DNA of 64,000 bases from Rodentibacter heidelbergensis (GCF_002000125.1 NZ_MLHH01000004.1:33254-97253); one strand, 5' to 3'; shown: positions 31,341 to 40,762, numbered from the stretch's first letter. Program-made: numbers and translations. Notes: generated by a model from the letters alone, not told the origin.

Positions 31341-31982
31341 TTATACGCCAAACTCAGCTCGGTAGGCGTGCATTGCACTCAAATGCTCACGATAGTTTGG
31401 ATCTTGCTCAATAAACTGCATTAAATCGTCTAAATCAATAATGGATAAGACACGGCATTGATAATCTCGTTCCACCTCTTGGATAGCGGAAAGTTCGCCT
31501 TTGCCACGTTCTTTGCGATTTAAGGCAATGAATACGGCAGCAAGTTCGGCATGATTAGCGTTGATGAGTTCCATCGATTCACGGATTGCTGTGCCTGCGG
31601 TGATCACATCATCGACTAATAAAATTTTGCCTTGCAGTGGGCTGCCGATTAAATTGCCACCTTCACCGTGATCTTTGGCTTCTTTGCGATTAAAGCAGAC
31701 CGGTTTATCCAGGTTGTAACGGTTAAACAATGCCACAGAAACGGTGGTGCCAATAGGGATCCCTTTGTAAGCGGGGCCAAAAATGACATCAAAATCGACC
31801 GCACTTGCTTGAATCGCTGCGGCATAAAATTCGCCCAAACGGGCTAAATCTGCGCCGGTATTGAATAATCCGGCATTAAAGAAATACGGACTTTTACGTC
31901 CTGATTTCAAGGTGAACTCGCCAAATTTCAATACCTGACGGCTTAAGGCAAATTCAATAAAATCTCGTTTATATTGTTCCAC
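31341..31982 (-). CDS. pyrE: Orotate phosphoribosyltransferase
   Basis: A 213-residue enzyme of pyrimidine synthesis making OMP from orotate and PRPP. The PRPP loop [13 protein letters not shown] is near residues 120-132. [16 protein letters not shown] and the flexible loop [10 protein letters not shown] are also present. It follows rph after 9 bp, the conserved rph-pyrE order. Confidence 0.95.
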   Translation of the reverse strand: MEQYKRDFIEFALSRQVLKFGEFTLKSGRKSPYFFNAGLFNTGADLARLGEFYAAAIQASAVDFDVIFGPAYKGIPIGTTVSVALFNRYNLDKPVCFNRKEAKDHGEGGNLIGSPLQGKILLVDDVITAGTAIRESMELINANHAELAAVFIALNRKERGKGELSAIQEVERDYQCRVLSIIDLDDLMQFIEQDPNYREHLSAMHAYRAEFGV

Positions 31983-31991
31983 GTTTTATCC

Positions 31992-32708
31992 TTATAAGCC
32001 TAGGGCTTCACGTTGTGCGGCAAAAATTTGTTGGCAGCCTTGTTTGGCTAATGCTAATAAAGTGAGTAATTCTTCATGGTTGAAAGGTTCACCCTCTGCC
32101 GTGCCTTGGACTTCGATCATTCTGCCGTCTTCCATCATCACCACATTCATATCTGTTTCGGCGGCTGAATCTTCAATATATTCTAAATCACATACCGCTT
32201 CCCCCTCCACAATCCCCACGGAAATGGCTGAAACTAAGGCTTTAATTGGATTGGTTTTTAAACTCCCGTTTTCCATTAATCCGTTAATGGCATCACATAA
32301 GGCAACGGCAGCGCCGCTAATCGAAGCGGTACGAGTGCCGCCATCGGCTTGAATGACATCACAGTCTAAGGTGATGGTGCGTTCACCCAGTGCGTTTAAA
32401 TCGACCATGGCACGCAAAGAACGGGCGATTAAACGTTGAATCTCTAAGGTTCTCCCCCCTTGTTTGCCTTTTGCCGCCTCTCGTGGCATACGGCTGTGGG
32501 TGGAGCGTGGCAACATACCGTATTCAGCCGTTACCCAACCTTGATTTTGACCTTTCAGAAAACGGGGAACGGTTTCTTCCACACTGGCGGTGCAAAGCAC
32601 TTTGGTTTCCCCAAATTCAACCAAAACCGAACCTTCCGCATGTTTCGTATAATGACGGGTAATTTTAATTGGGCGGGGTTGATCATTCTCTCGGTTATTT
32701 GGGCGCAT
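31992..32708 (-). CDS. rph: Ribonuclease PH
   Basis: A 238-residue 3'-to-5' phosphorolytic exonuclease trimming tRNA 3' ends. Motifs: [18 protein letters not shown] at the N-terminus, [17 protein letters not shown] with [29 protein letters not shown], and the C-terminal [16 protein letters not shown]. It is intact, unlike the frameshifted gene of E. coli K-12, and probably has no polar effect on pyrE. Confidence 0.95.
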   Translation of the reverse strand: MRPNNRENDQPRPIKITRHYTKHAEGSVLVEFGETKVLCTASVEETVPRFLKGQNQGWVTAEYGMLPRSTHSRMPREAAKGKQGGRTLEIQRLIARSLRAMVDLNALGERTITLDCDVIQADGGTRTASISGAAVALCDAINGLMENGSLKTNPIKALVSAISVGIVEGEAVCDLEYIEDSAAETDMNVVMMEDGRMIEVQGTAEGEPFNHEELLTLLALAKQGCQQIFAAQREALGL

Positions 32709-32733
32709 AAAAAATTCCTTTCTCAGTTAATAA

Positions 32734-32762
32734 AAAAGCGCACTATTCTAGCACGCTTTTAT
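32734..32762 (-). terminator. Terminator of the SulP gene
   Basis: A 7-bp stem AAAAGCG/CGCTTTT (32734-32740 with 32754-32760), extended by weaker pairs, followed on the minus strand by a T run. It lies between sulP and rph. Confidence 0.65.
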
Positions 32763-32766
32763 TTAT

Positions 32767-34512
32767 TCACGACGGATTAACACGCTCAAAATCACGAATT
32801 TTATTAAAAGTTTCTTTTAAATCCGAAGCAAAATTAATTTTTTGTATTTCAGGTGTGGTGTTTGATTTCACTAACATTCTCAAAGGTTGGAATTGCATGT
32901 TACATAAGTAAAGTTGCTGGTGGGGTAGCATATGTTGTACAAAGCGGGTAAGGGCATGAATTCCCCCTGTGTCTAACACGGTCACCGCATCGCACTGTAA
33001 GACAATATGCTTGATTTCGTGATCCGTATGCACGGTTTTGTCATGTAAATCTGCAAATAATTTATCTGCAGCGGCAAAAAATAAAGGTCCACTGATGCGA
33101 TAAACCAACACATCATTCAGATCTTCCGGTGCATTATGCTCAATGGCTTTCGTCATTTCGGCTATGGTGCGGATAAAGAGTAGGCTGGCGAGCAATACAC
33201 CCACACTTATCGCAATCACCATATCAAACAATACGGTCAAAATTAAACAGGTGAATAATACCGCGATTTCATTTTTGCTGGAGCGGCGGGCAAGGGTAAT
33301 GATTTCCTGTACACTGGCCATATTCCATGCCACGACTAAAAGCAGGGCGGCCATTGATGAAAGCGGTAAATAAGAAAGGGCTTGAGCGAAAAGTAATAAA
33401 GCAAATAATACTAAAAGGGCGTGTACCACACTGGCAATGGGCGAAACCGCACCGGATTTAACATTGGCGGTGGAGCGGGCAATCGCTGCGGTTGCGGTAA
33501 TGCCGCCAAAAAAGGGCGAAACGATATTGCCTAAACCTTGAGCTAATAATTCATTATTGGAATGGTGTTTGGTGTCTGTCATATTGTCTAGCACCAGGGC
33601 ACAAAGAAGGGATTCTATCGCCCCCAATACCGCCATTGAAAATGCCGCAGGTAACAAGGCCTGCAAGCTATCAAAATTCCATTGAATCACTTCCCCTTGT
33701 GCATTGGGCACATTCCACGGCAAGACAAAATCGGGCAGTACATTGGGAATACCTTGCCCTATCGTGCCATCCGGTAAGGTATATTGGAAAGCAGAGCCAA
33801 TAGTTTGAACATGAAAACCGAAATACTGTAAAACTAATGCAACAAGGGTTCCAATTATCACCGCAGGTAAATGCCCCGGTATGGCGAGGCGTAATTTATA
33901 CCATTGGGTCAAAACCAACAACGTGGTGAGGCCTACCAACGTATCAGACCAATTTATTGTGGGAAGTGCGGTCAAAATTGCTTGAATTTTTTCCAAATAA
34001 TGAGCCGGCATTTGTTCAATCGTCAAACCGAGAAAATCTTTAATTTGGAGTGTTCCAATTGTAATACCAATACCACAGGTAAAACCGAGGGTAACCGGCA
34101 GAGGGATATATTCAATGAGGCGACCGAGACGGAATAATGCCATTAAAATTAATATCACGCCGGAAAGTAGGGTTGCCATCAGCAAACCACTTAAACCAAA
34201 TTGCTGGGTAACGGGATATAAAATCACCACAAAAGCCGCAGTGGGGCCGGAAACATTAAAACGTGAGCCACCGGTTAGGGCGATGATTATGCCTGCAATA
34301 ATAGCAGTATAAAGCCCATGTTGTGGCGGCACACCGCTGGCAATCGCCAATGCCATGGAAAGCGGAATGGCAATCACACCCACAGTTAAACCTGCAATAA
34401 CATCTTGAAGGAGTGATTTTTTTGTATAACCAAGACGAAATGAATCCTTCAATGCGCTGAAGGGCTTAACAGCCAAAAACACATTTTTGGAAAATAATGA
34501 TTTAATGTGCAT
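32767..34512 (-). CDS. SulP-family anion transporter with STAS domain
   Basis: A 581-residue inner-membrane transporter. About 12-14 hydrophobic segments lie between residues 25 and 430. The SulP signature region [26 protein letters not shown] near 55-80 is visible as [15 protein letters not shown]. The C-terminal STAS domain (about 445-560) contains [17 protein letters not shown]. Substrates in the family include sulfate, bicarbonate and dicarboxylates (DauA); which one applies here is not shown. Confidence 0.88.
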   Translation of the reverse strand: MHIKSLFSKNVFLAVKPFSALKDSFRLGYTKKSLLQDVIAGLTVGVIAIPLSMALAIASGVPPQHGLYTAIIAGIIIALTGGSRFNVSGPTAAFVVILYPVTQQFGLSGLLMATLLSGVILILMALFRLGRLIEYIPLPVTLGFTCGIGITIGTLQIKDFLGLTIEQMPAHYLEKIQAILTALPTINWSDTLVGLTTLLVLTQWYKLRLAIPGHLPAVIIGTLVALVLQYFGFHVQTIGSAFQYTLPDGTIGQGIPNVLPDFVLPWNVPNAQGEVIQWNFDSLQALLPAAFSMAVLGAIESLLCALVLDNMTDTKHHSNNELLAQGLGNIVSPFFGGITATAAIARSTANVKSGAVSPIASVVHALLVLFALLLFAQALSYLPLSSMAALLLVVAWNMASVQEIITLARRSSKNEIAVLFTCLILTVLFDMVIAISVGVLLASLLFIRTIAEMTKAIEHNAPEDLNDVLVYRISGPLFFAAADKLFADLHDKTVHTDHEIKHIVLQCDAVTVLDTGGIHALTRFVQHMLPHQQLYLCNMQFQPLRMLVKSNTTPEIQKINFASDLKETFNKIRDFERVNPS

Positions 34513-34637
34513 AAAAAAACGACAGAAAGTGAATAAAACGCCATTATTCTAACGAAAATTTGTGAGGATTTTTATGTTCTAGCTCAAAAAACTTGACTAA
34601 GGCGATTCAAATCTTTATAGTTTGCGCACCTCAACAC

Positions 34638-34727
34638 GGTGAGATGTCCGAGTGGTTGAAGGAGCACGCCTGGAAAGCGTGTATGTGCGAAAGTGCATCG
34701 GGGGTTCGAATCCCCCTCTCACCGCCA
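34638..34727 (+). tRNA. tRNA-Ser (GGA)
   Basis: A 90-base gene with the long variable arm of class II tRNAs. The acceptor is GGTGAGA...TCTCACC, the anticodon loop CTGGAAA contains GGA, and CCA is encoded. Its last 14 bases form the left attachment site of the satellite element, so integration leaves the gene intact. Confidence 0.95.
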
Positions 34728-34728
34728 T
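34714..34728 (+). repeat. attL core of the satellite element
   Basis: The 15-bp CCCTCTCACCGCCAT at the end of tRNA-Ser is repeated exactly at 46561-46575. Confidence 0.85.
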
Positions 34729-34838
34729 GTAGCTTGTCAAATAACGTCTTTTCTGTCAAAAAACAACGTAAAAACAACACTTTAACAGCTTTCTATTTGT
34801 TGTTTTCGTTCGCTATTGTTTGTCTTTGTTGTCGTTTT

Positions 34839-34860
34839 TAACTCCCTATTTAACTCCCTA
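34839..34860 (+). repeat. Left pair of probable integrase arm sites
   Basis: Two copies of TAACTCCCTA at 34839-34848 and 34851-34860, 12 bp apart start to start. A matching pair with the same 12-bp step lies inside the right end (46476-46497). Confidence 0.65.
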
Positions 34861-34926
34861 GCAATTTGGGCTTACTTTTTGTGGAGTTAAAACGGCTAAT
34901 GTTTAACCATAACAAAGGCTTTCATT

Positions 34927-36138
34927 ATGAAATTAGTTAAACCTCTCTCCGATTCCACTATTCAATCTCTTAAACCTCAAGAGAAAGAATTTAGAAAATA
35001 TGACGGCAAAGAATCAGGGCTTTTTATCCGTGTTATGCCGAGTAAAAAGAAAACGTTTTATTTTGAATATAAATTTGCGAAAAAGCTGAAGAAAATCAAG
35101 CTGGGCGATTATCCGACGCTTTCCCTTACTGACGCGCGAGATATGGCACGGGAATATAGGGGGCTTGTTCTTCGTCACATTGATCCTCGTGTATATCGTG
35201 AATCTTTACTTAATCCGGTAGAAGAAAAGAAAATCACCTTTGCAGAAATGGCGACGAGATGGCGCGATAAGCGGTTAAAATTGGGGAAACTCAAGGCGCA
35301 AACCGTTAATGAGGCTTTTCGCCGCGTGGAGTTGCATTTATTCCCTAAAATCGCAGACTTGCCGATTGATGAGGCAAATTATGAGACTTTTGGCCCGGCG
35401 CTTTCACCACTGAAAAATTCCAATACGCTTTATAAAATCAATATTGCGATTAATCAGATTTTTAGAATGGCGGAGGATGAAGATTTAATCGTGAAAAATC
35501 CGTTTAGAAAGATTCACGATGAGTTTACTTATGTGGAGACAAAGAATCATCCAACCATAACCCCCGAAGAATTGCCGCACTTGTTCAAGGTTTTGCAAAA
35601 TTCAGATATTAAAAAACCGACCGCACTTTTAATCGAGTGGCAGTTATTGAGCATTTTGAGAAGTTCCGAGGCGGTGAGGATTGAATGGGCTGATATTGAC
35701 TGGGAGGCGAAAGCCTTACATATTCCGGCAGAGCGAATGAAAGGCGGTAAACGTGCGCATAGTGTTCCGCTTTCCTCTCAAGCCTTGAATGTGTTAGAGC
35801 AAATGCGCCGTTATACGGGCAACCGTAAATATGTATTTTGTAGCCGTGTTGCTCCCTATAATCGACCAATGAATAGCGGTGCGGCTAATGTGGCATTGAA
35901 ACGAATGGGATTTAAAGATTTATTAGTTGCTCACGGCTTACGCAGTATTGCCAGCACTTATTTACATGAATTAGACTGTTTTTCGTCTGAATCAATCGAA
36001 TTATGCCTTTCTCATGAAAATAGGGGCAAAGTTCGCAAGGCGTATGATAAATCTAAAAAATGGAAATCAAGACAAGCCATTATGCAATGTTGGGGCGATT
36101 ATGTAGAGCAATGCAAGTTAGAGGCTATGAAAGCCTAG
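34927..36138 (+). CDS. int: P4-type tyrosine-recombinase integrase
   Basis: A 403-residue integrase. An N-terminal DUF4102-type arm-binding domain (about 1-90: LKPQEKEFRKYDGKESGLFIRV region) is followed by a core-binding domain (about 95-200) and the catalytic domain. Catalytic residues: Arg in SILRSSEAVRIEW, HGLRSIASTYLHE (His-x-x-Arg), LSHENRGKVRKAYDKS with the nucleophilic Tyr, and the P4-type tail IMQCWGDYVEQ. It acts on the tRNA-Ser site 200 bp upstream. ATG 34927 is preceded by a weak ribosome site. Confidence 0.93.
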   Translation: MKLVKPLSDSTIQSLKPQEKEFRKYDGKESGLFIRVMPSKKKTFYFEYKFAKKLKKIKLGDYPTLSLTDARDMAREYRGLVLRHIDPRVYRESLLNPVEEKKITFAEMATRWRDKRLKLGKLKAQTVNEAFRRVELHLFPKIADLPIDEANYETFGPALSPLKNSNTLYKINIAINQIFRMAEDEDLIVKNPFRKIHDEFTYVETKNHPTITPEELPHLFKVLQNSDIKKPTALLIEWQLLSILRSSEAVRIEWADIDWEAKALHIPAERMKGGKRAHSVPLSSQALNVLEQMRRYTGNRKYVFCSRVAPYNRPMNSGAANVALKRMGFKDLLVAHGLRSIASTYLHELDCFSSESIELCLSHENRGKVRKAYDKSKKWKSRQAIMQCWGDYVEQCKLEAMKA

Positions 36139-36147
36139 ACCATCATG

Positions 36148-36169
36148 GGGCGGCGCGTTCCGCCCTTTA
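36148..36169. terminator. Bidirectional terminator after int
   Basis: Stem GGGCGG/CCGCCC (36148-36153 with 36160-36165) plus TTTATT, between int and the convergent small gene. Confidence 0.7.
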
Positions 36170-36427
36170 TTCTTCTTCGCACTCGTCTTCATCCTCGCAT
36201 TCTTCATCATAGTAAGGCTCAACATAGTGATCTTGATGTTGTTTATTCTTTGCCTGTTGCTCTTCCTTTTTATCTTTGTAATGCTTAACGACTTTATAGA
36301 CAACATAGGCGGCGACCGCTTTTTTAATTATGCCACTACCCTTTTTCTTTTTTTCCGCTATTGCCGGATTGATAAAACCCAATGCAATCACGGCGACAAG
36401 CGCATAAGTTAGCCCACGTTTAAACAT
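36167..36427 (-). CDS. Small exported protein with basic middle and acidic tail
   Basis: An 86-residue product with signal peptide (FKRGLTYALVAVIALG, cleavage after AIA near residue 24). A Lys-rich stretch (EKKKKGSGIIKK) is next, then KVVKHYKDKKEEQQAKNK and a strongly acidic end (YYDEECEDEDECEEE). It is the only element gene on the minus strand, so it is probably expressed separately in the lysogenic state. No family recognised; it could be an envelope cargo protein. Confidence 0.55.
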   Translation of the reverse strand: MFKRGLTYALVAVIALGFINPAIAEKKKKGSGIIKKAVAAYVVYKVVKHYKDKKEEQQAKNKQHQDHYVEPYYDEECEDEDECEEE

Positions 36428-36924
36428 TGATAAACCCTTGTCCTTACTGGTTTTTCTATGGCTTTATTATATCAAAAACACAAGCCCCACAATACTAAAA
36501 AGCCTAATTTCCCCCTGATTTTTAAACGATTTGCCCTTGCGAAAAATCGCTAGCAAACCCTCGCCACGCCCGCACGCTTTTTGTAGTGATTTCAACGCAA
36601 ATTTTAAAAGCCCTTCAAGCCTTGCCAATACTGGCGCACCTCGATGTTTTAAATATTCGTTCATCAACGCAAACCAACGCAGAAAAACGCAAAATTTAGG
36701 CGTAAAAATGCCAATTTAGCCCAATTTTTAGCATCCAAAATCGGACAGTTCCCCGCATTGATAAAAAGTGCGGTTGAATTTGCTCTTAATTTTTCCACCG
36801 ATTTTGTGAAACACCCCGCCACACTTGCCACTTAATGCGTGCTATTCCTGATTTATCCATAATAAAAACCGCTCCGAGGCGTAACGCACGGACACACAGC
36901 GCACCAAATTTTTTTAGGTAAAAA
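36428..36924. other. Non-coding or weakly coding stretch before alpA
   Basis: About 500 bp without a convincing gene. A 66-aa minus-strand frame (36467-36667, start MMNEYLKHRGAPVLARLEG) has no clear ribosome site or family. The plus strand shows repeated ACGCA words at about 36595-36700 and an uptake signal at about 36766-36776. It is probably the control region of the alpA-capsid operon. Confidence 0.4.
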
Positions 36925-37227
36925 ATGCAACAACAAAACGGACTCACCGGGCTTACTCGTTGGCTAATGGATACAAGGCACTACACCATAGGGCAAATGA
37001 TGAAGGACAACACACAAAACGAACGCTTTTTAAGAGTGGATGACGTGATAAACCTCACGGGGCTTTCACGCTCCACGATTTACGACAAAACGCGGCTAGG
37101 GAAATTCCCCGAAGCCGTAAATCTAGGCGGCAATGCGAAAGCATGGCTAGAAAGTGAAGTGCGCGCATGGATGAATGCACGCATCGAACAACGCAACAAC
37201 AAAGCAAAACAGGCAGGCAAAAAATGA
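36925..37227 (+). CDS. AlpA-family transcriptional regulator (first copy)
   Basis: A 100-residue product. Residues about 33-90 form the AlpA winged-helix domain (FLRVDDVINLTGLSRSTIYDKTRLGKFPEAV, of which LTGLSRSTIYDKTRLGKFP is the key helix-turn-helix). The N-terminal 30 residues are extra; ATG 36997 would remove most of them. AlpA proteins in satellites switch on excision or structural genes. Its stop overlaps the next start (ATGA), so it is the head of the capsid operon. Confidence 0.85.
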   Translation: MQQQNGLTGLTRWLMDTRHYTIGQMMKDNTQNERFLRVDDVINLTGLSRSTIYDKTRLGKFPEAVNLGGNAKAWLESEVRAWMNARIEQRNNKAKQAGKK

Positions 37228-37916
37228 CCCAACTCACCCTACAACACCCCGAAAAACAAGCGAAATTGACCGCACTTTTAAGCGACTTCAACGGCAAAAA
37301 AGCGGCACTCATCGCCCTTTCTGATGAATTGAATACACTCGAGCGCAAACAGGCGAAAAATAACGCTACGATTGCGGCAGTACGCCACGAGTTTGAAACG
37401 GAAATCGCCAAAATCAAGGCAAAATTTGAGACAGAAAGCGAACTTACCCTTGACGATTACAGCGCCACGCAAAAATTAAAAGCGGAATTAAAATCACGTG
37501 TGGATTTCTTCACTGCCTTGAATGAAGACTTAGAACAAAAACTTTACGACAAGCGCGAAGAAGTTTACACCGCCAAACAAGATTTTCTCACTTTCCGCAA
37601 GCAGATTTGCCGATTCACCGCCGAAGCCTTAATTGATGAATTTATGACGAAAAATAAAGCACAAATTGCGCTATTTAAGGGCTTATTTGTGCAATCCGGT
37701 GAATATGATCCACAAACCGGCAGGGATAGCCACGATGAATTTAACGACTTCATTATCAAAAAATTCAACGTGGAATTAACCACGCCGGAAGAATTAAAAA
37801 TCCCACCGCTGGCACTGGCTGCCGATTGGAAACCAAAAACCCCAACGCAAAAGCACGTTGAGCGCTTTCAAGTGCAAGAAGAAAAAGGCTTAAAACGTTT
37901 ATTAATTGAAATGTAA
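37224..37916 (+). CDS. Coiled-coil protein upstream of the capsid gene (scaffold- or Psu-like candidate)
   Basis: A 230-residue protein starting at ATG 37224 inside the alpA stop. Residues about 10-130 are Lys/Glu/Ala/Leu-rich with heptad character (ALSDELNTLERKQAKNNA), giving long helices. The C-terminal 100 residues are more mixed. No protease motif is visible, unlike the P2 gpO scaffold-protease. Position directly before the capsid gene suggests a scaffold, size-determining or decoration protein (compare Sid or Psu of P4). That is inference; no firm family match was recognised. An uptake signal lies at 37268-37277. Confidence 0.6.
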   Translation: MTQLTLQHPEKQAKLTALLSDFNGKKAALIALSDELNTLERKQAKNNATIAAVRHEFETEIAKIKAKFETESELTLDDYSATQKLKAELKSRVDFFTALNEDLEQKLYDKREEVYTAKQDFLTFRKQICRFTAEALIDEFMTKNKAQIALFKGLFVQSGEYDPQTGRDSHDEFNDFIIKKFNVELTTPEELKIPPLALAADWKPKTPTQKHVERFQVQEEKGLKRLLIEM

Positions 37917-37926
37917 GGATGACAGT

Positions 37927-38865
37927 ATGCAAAAACTCACTCAAGAAAAATTTACCGCCTACAAAAACGAACTTGAAGGCGTAGAAATGCAAGAATACAG
38001 CCATTTCAACGACCACGCCAAAGTGGAAAAGATTATTAAACAAGGCATCAAAAATCACGCTTTCTTAGGCTTAATCACCACAAAATTTGTTGAAGATTCA
38101 CCAAATAAAACTTACGCCCTCTCTTTGCCGATTGTCAGCAACACAGACACCGACAAGCACGCCCGAGAACCGCGCAATATCGTGCAAGATATAACCCCTT
38201 TTGAGTGCGCCCAAATTAATCTCGACGTTCGCCTTTTGCATAGCGAACTGGATCTTTTTACCGAAATTGATTTTGAAAAAGCCCTTAATGCCCGTTTAGG
38301 CGGAGAATTGGCGAAAAATCTCACCATGGTAGGCTTTCACGGCACACACCGCGCAGAAGATTCCGACCCACAAGCCCACCCACTGGGCGAGGATATGGCG
38401 AAAGGTTGGCATGCACAGCTAAAAGAAAAAGCCCAAGTGATTCAAGCCGGTGAATTAAGCGGGCAAACCACCGCTCAACTTATCAAAAAAGCCCTTGAAA
38501 AATTGCCGGTAACACTTCAAGAAAGTGGCGATTTAATCGCAATTTGTGGGCGAAATGTTTTAGACGGTGCACTGATTCAGCTTGAGCCAAAACAGCTTAA
38601 TGCACAAAATGGCGTGCTTTTAATCGCACAAAATCTTATCGGGGGCTTGCGTGCAATCAATGCGCCTTTCTTTCCGGCAAATTGTATTTTAATCACCACG
38701 CTTTCAAACCTTGCCATTTATTTAAAACAAAACACAGCCCGCCTATTCTTCAAGCAAGAAGTGCGCGAAGATAGCCTAAATGTTTATTTTTCGGTACAGC
38801 TTGATTATTTGCTGGAAAATTACCGCCATGCGGTTTTAATTGAGGGCATTGAGGGGCGGGCATAA
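37927..38865 (+). CDS. P2-family phage major capsid protein
   Basis: A 312-residue protein matching P2 gpN (357 residues) from end to end, though shorter. Corresponding pieces include FTAYKNEL near the start, CAQINLDVRL, LTMVGFHGTHRAEDSD (P2: IMAGFNGVKRAETSD), KGWHAQLKEKA, APFFPANCILITTLSNLAIY and LDYLLENYRHAVLIEGI at the end. It should form the HK97-fold shell. ATG 37927 follows AAGGATGACAGT. It is part of the alpA operon and its stop overlaps the next ATG. A satellite normally takes this protein from its helper, so an own copy is unusual. Confidence 0.85.
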   Translation: MQKLTQEKFTAYKNELEGVEMQEYSHFNDHAKVEKIIKQGIKNHAFLGLITTKFVEDSPNKTYALSLPIVSNTDTDKHAREPRNIVQDITPFECAQINLDVRLLHSELDLFTEIDFEKALNARLGGELAKNLTMVGFHGTHRAEDSDPQAHPLGEDMAKGWHAQLKEKAQVIQAGELSGQTTAQLIKKALEKLPVTLQESGDLIAICGRNVLDGALIQLEPKQLNAQNGVLLIAQNLIGGLRAINAPFFPANCILITTLSNLAIYLKQNTARLFFKQEVREDSLNVYFSVQLDYLLENYRHAVLIEGIEGRA

Positions 38866-39086
38866 TGGAAGAAAAAACCATTGAAGCGCATGCGGCGGAT
38901 TTACTTCACGCCACAAACCTGTTTTTGAATCACAGCGTGCAATGCTTAGTCAAACAAGGCGCAATTCAGCCCAGTGAAAGAAATGCACTTATGCGTGAAT
39001 ATTCAAGGCTTATGGCTGAACAAACCCGTGAATCTGACCGAATTTCAAACGAAACTCAAGCCCATTCCTTTATTTTAAGTTATTAA
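38865..39086 (+). CDS. Small helical protein at the end of the capsid operon
   Basis: A 73-residue product whose ATG overlaps the capsid TAA. It is helical and charged, with an internal LLHATNLFLNHSVQCLVKQG and REYSRLMAEQTRES. No family recognised. Tight coupling to the capsid gene suggests a role in capsid assembly or helper interference. It is followed directly by a terminator. Confidence 0.65.
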   Translation: MEEKTIEAHAADLLHATNLFLNHSVQCLVKQGAIQPSERNALMREYSRLMAEQTRESDRISNETQAHSFILSY

Positions 39087-39092
39087 CCCACC

Positions 39093-39113
39093 GCCCCGAA
39101 AGGGGCTTTTTTT
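39093..39113 (+). terminator. Terminator of the alpA-capsid operon
   Basis: Stem GCCCC/GGGGC with a GAAA tetraloop (39093-39106) followed by seven T. Confidence 0.85.
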
Positions 39114-39204
39114 ATACCTCAAAAAGAAACTTTTAAAAGTTTTTTAATGTGCTATGATTCCTGCGAAAAAGACAAAAACGACAATCTAAAACAAAAAGGG
39201 GGGG

Positions 39205-39462
39205 ATGATGGCAATTCATCAAATTTTAACGCAACAGGTGGCAAGCATTACCGATTTAAAGCGGGATCCGATGGGGATTGCACAGGCAAGTGAACAGGGC
39301 GCTATCGCCATTTTAAACCGAAATCAACCGGCTTTTTATTGTGTTACTCCCACACTGTTTGAATATTTTCAAGAACTAGCGGAAGATGCGGAGCTAGGTA
39401 GAATTGCACAAGAACGTATGAAAGAGGGTGAATTTATTGCGGTGAACCTTGATGACTTATAG
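39205..39462 (+). CDS. Phd/YefM (StbD-like) antitoxin
   Basis: An 85-residue product with HQILTQQVASITDLKRDPM, GAIAILNRNQPAFYCV as the Phd/YefM fold, and an acidic C-terminal tail ending VNLDDL. Two in-frame ATGs follow a run of G (39190s). It overlaps the toxin gene by 11 bp. The pair may stabilise the satellite in the chromosome. Confidence 0.85.
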   Translation: MMAIHQILTQQVASITDLKRDPMGIAQASEQGAIAILNRNQPAFYCVTPTLFEYFQELAEDAELGRIAQERMKEGEFIAVNLDDL

Positions 39463-39745
39463 CCTGAAATTCCATGAAAAAGCGTTAAAAGAATGGCAGA
39501 AATTGGGCGAGCCAGTAAAAAGCCAATTTAAGAAGAAATTGTACGAACGGTTAGAAAATCCCCATGTGCAAGCGGACAGATTAAGAGGATTTTCGCCCGC
39601 ACTTTATAAAATTAAACTACGCACAGCGGGGTATCGCCTTATTTATGAAGTGCGAGACAATGAAATCACCGTTTTTGTATTATCCGTAGGCAAGCGAGAT
39701 CGCCTTAAAGCCTATGAAAACGCACGCCATAGACAAAACCAATAA
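39452..39745 (+). CDS. RelE/StbE-family toxin
   Basis: A 97-residue RelE-fold ribonuclease toxin: YSLKFHEKALKEWQKL, LRGFSPALYKIKLRTAGYRLIYEV and VLSVGKRDR are the family motifs. It starts at ATG 39452 inside the antitoxin end. RelE-type toxins cut mRNA on the ribosome. Confidence 0.88.
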   Translation: MTYSLKFHEKALKEWQKLGEPVKSQFKKKLYERLENPHVQADRLRGFSPALYKIKLRTAGYRLIYEVRDNEITVFVLSVGKRDRLKAYENARHRQNQ

Positions 39746-39755
39746 ACCCCGTTTA

Positions 39756-39782
39756 AAGCCCTATTGATGGGCTTTTCTTTTT
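39756..39782 (+). terminator. Terminator of the toxin-antitoxin unit
   Basis: Stem AAGCCC/GGGCTT (39756-39761 with 39769-39774) with T-rich tail. Confidence 0.7.
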
Positions 39783-39801
39783 ATTTAAGGATTCATCAAA
39801 A

Positions 39802-40716
39802 ATGACAAAAAATAAACCCACTTTACCACCGAGAAAATGGTATAGCTTGCAACAAGCAGCGGATAAATTAACAAGGGAATTTAATGAGCCGGTAACAATA
39901 GAGGATTTAATTCATTACTGGATTCACGGTTATTTAATGTTTAGCGTGAAAATGGAATATAACGTTCTATCATTAAATATAGGGAATAATCGTTTCCTTC
40001 AAACAAAAGAAAATGATTTACCCCAAATTATTTTAGCTAATGAGATAAGAACCATAAGCGAGAAAGACTTTGAGTTAGAAAATATATTTTTTGCACAAAC
40101 ATTTAAGCAAGCAAAAGAAAATGAATTTAGGCTTTGGACAGAAAGAAAAAGCTTTAAATTTATAGGCGATAAGATAAATGATGTAAGAAGATTGTTAGAA
40201 TGTTTACCGGTTAAAGAGGATGATATATTAAGAATGAACGGTTTTTTTAACTTTCCTTTTCATCATCACCCAAGAAAAATAAAAACAGAAGAAACAATAT
40301 TAAATAATGGATTAAACCTAGATCTAGGGATAAATTATCTGCTCACTCCAAAAAATAATGAACAAAACAGGTTATTATTTATTTTATACTTAAAAGAAAA
40401 TCAAAATATTCACTTCAAGATTAATGATTTCTATATACTGCATTCAGATTTTGACGATTTTATTAATGGCAAGAAATACACGGACGAAATAAAAGGAAAG
40501 ATTGAGGAAATTGAAAAAGAAAAAACATCACCCCGAAAACAAGCCAACCAAGCCGAATTTATTAAAGCCTTACTCAAATTGCACTATGGCATAGATGAAC
40601 CTGAAAAAGCGAGAAGACTTTTAAACGGAGAATTAGCCAAAAAATTTGCCAGTGCTGGAATAGAGATTAACATCACGCCGGAAACGCTTAGAAACTGGCT
40701 TAATAAAACAAAATAA
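39802..40716 (+). CDS. Hypothetical satellite protein with N- and C-terminal helix-turn-helix-like ends
   Basis: A 304-residue protein. The N-terminus (WYSLQQAADKLTREFNEPVTIEDLIHY) looks like a short DNA-binding or domain-recognition unit. The middle (about 50-220) is AT-rich in DNA and unlike its neighbours. The C-terminal 60 residues (QAEFIKALLKLHYG, then LAKKFASAGIEINITPETLRNWL) resemble a helical unit seen at the end of many Pasteurellaceae phage-related hypotheticals. No enzyme motifs. It has its own ribosome site (AAGGATTC) and stands alone between two terminated units; repressor or cargo are both possible. Confidence 0.55.
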   Translation: MTKNKPTLPPRKWYSLQQAADKLTREFNEPVTIEDLIHYWIHGYLMFSVKMEYNVLSLNIGNNRFLQTKENDLPQIILANEIRTISEKDFELENIFFAQTFKQAKENEFRLWTERKSFKFIGDKINDVRRLLECLPVKEDDILRMNGFFNFPFHHHPRKIKTEETILNNGLNLDLGINYLLTPKNNEQNRLLFILYLKENQNIHFKINDFYILHSDFDDFINGKKYTDEIKGKIEEIEKEKTSPRKQANQAEFIKALLKLHYGIDEPEKARRLLNGELAKKFASAGIEINITPETLRNWLNKTK

Positions 40717-40729
40717 CCTTTCATTTTTT

Positions 40730-40762
40730 TGGAAATTTCCAAACTATTTTTGGAAATTTCCA
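40730..40762. promoter_or_regulatory. Tandem palindromes, probable operator before the replication operon
   Basis: The perfect 12-bp palindrome TGGAAATTTCCA occurs at 40730-40741 and 40751-40762, 21 bp apart start to start, which is two helical turns. It lies in the 139-bp gap before the second alpA, where a repressor of the replication genes would bind. Confidence 0.65.

Noticed and set aside
36467..36667. 66-aa minus-strand frame in the satellite control region
   Set aside because: No convincing ribosome site, family or neighbour; mentioned only in the gap description.
36805..36824. Ogr/Delta-type late promoter (TGT-N12-ACA) before the alpA-capsid operon
   Set aside because: The nearest match has a 13-base gap and no supporting -10; not reported as a site.
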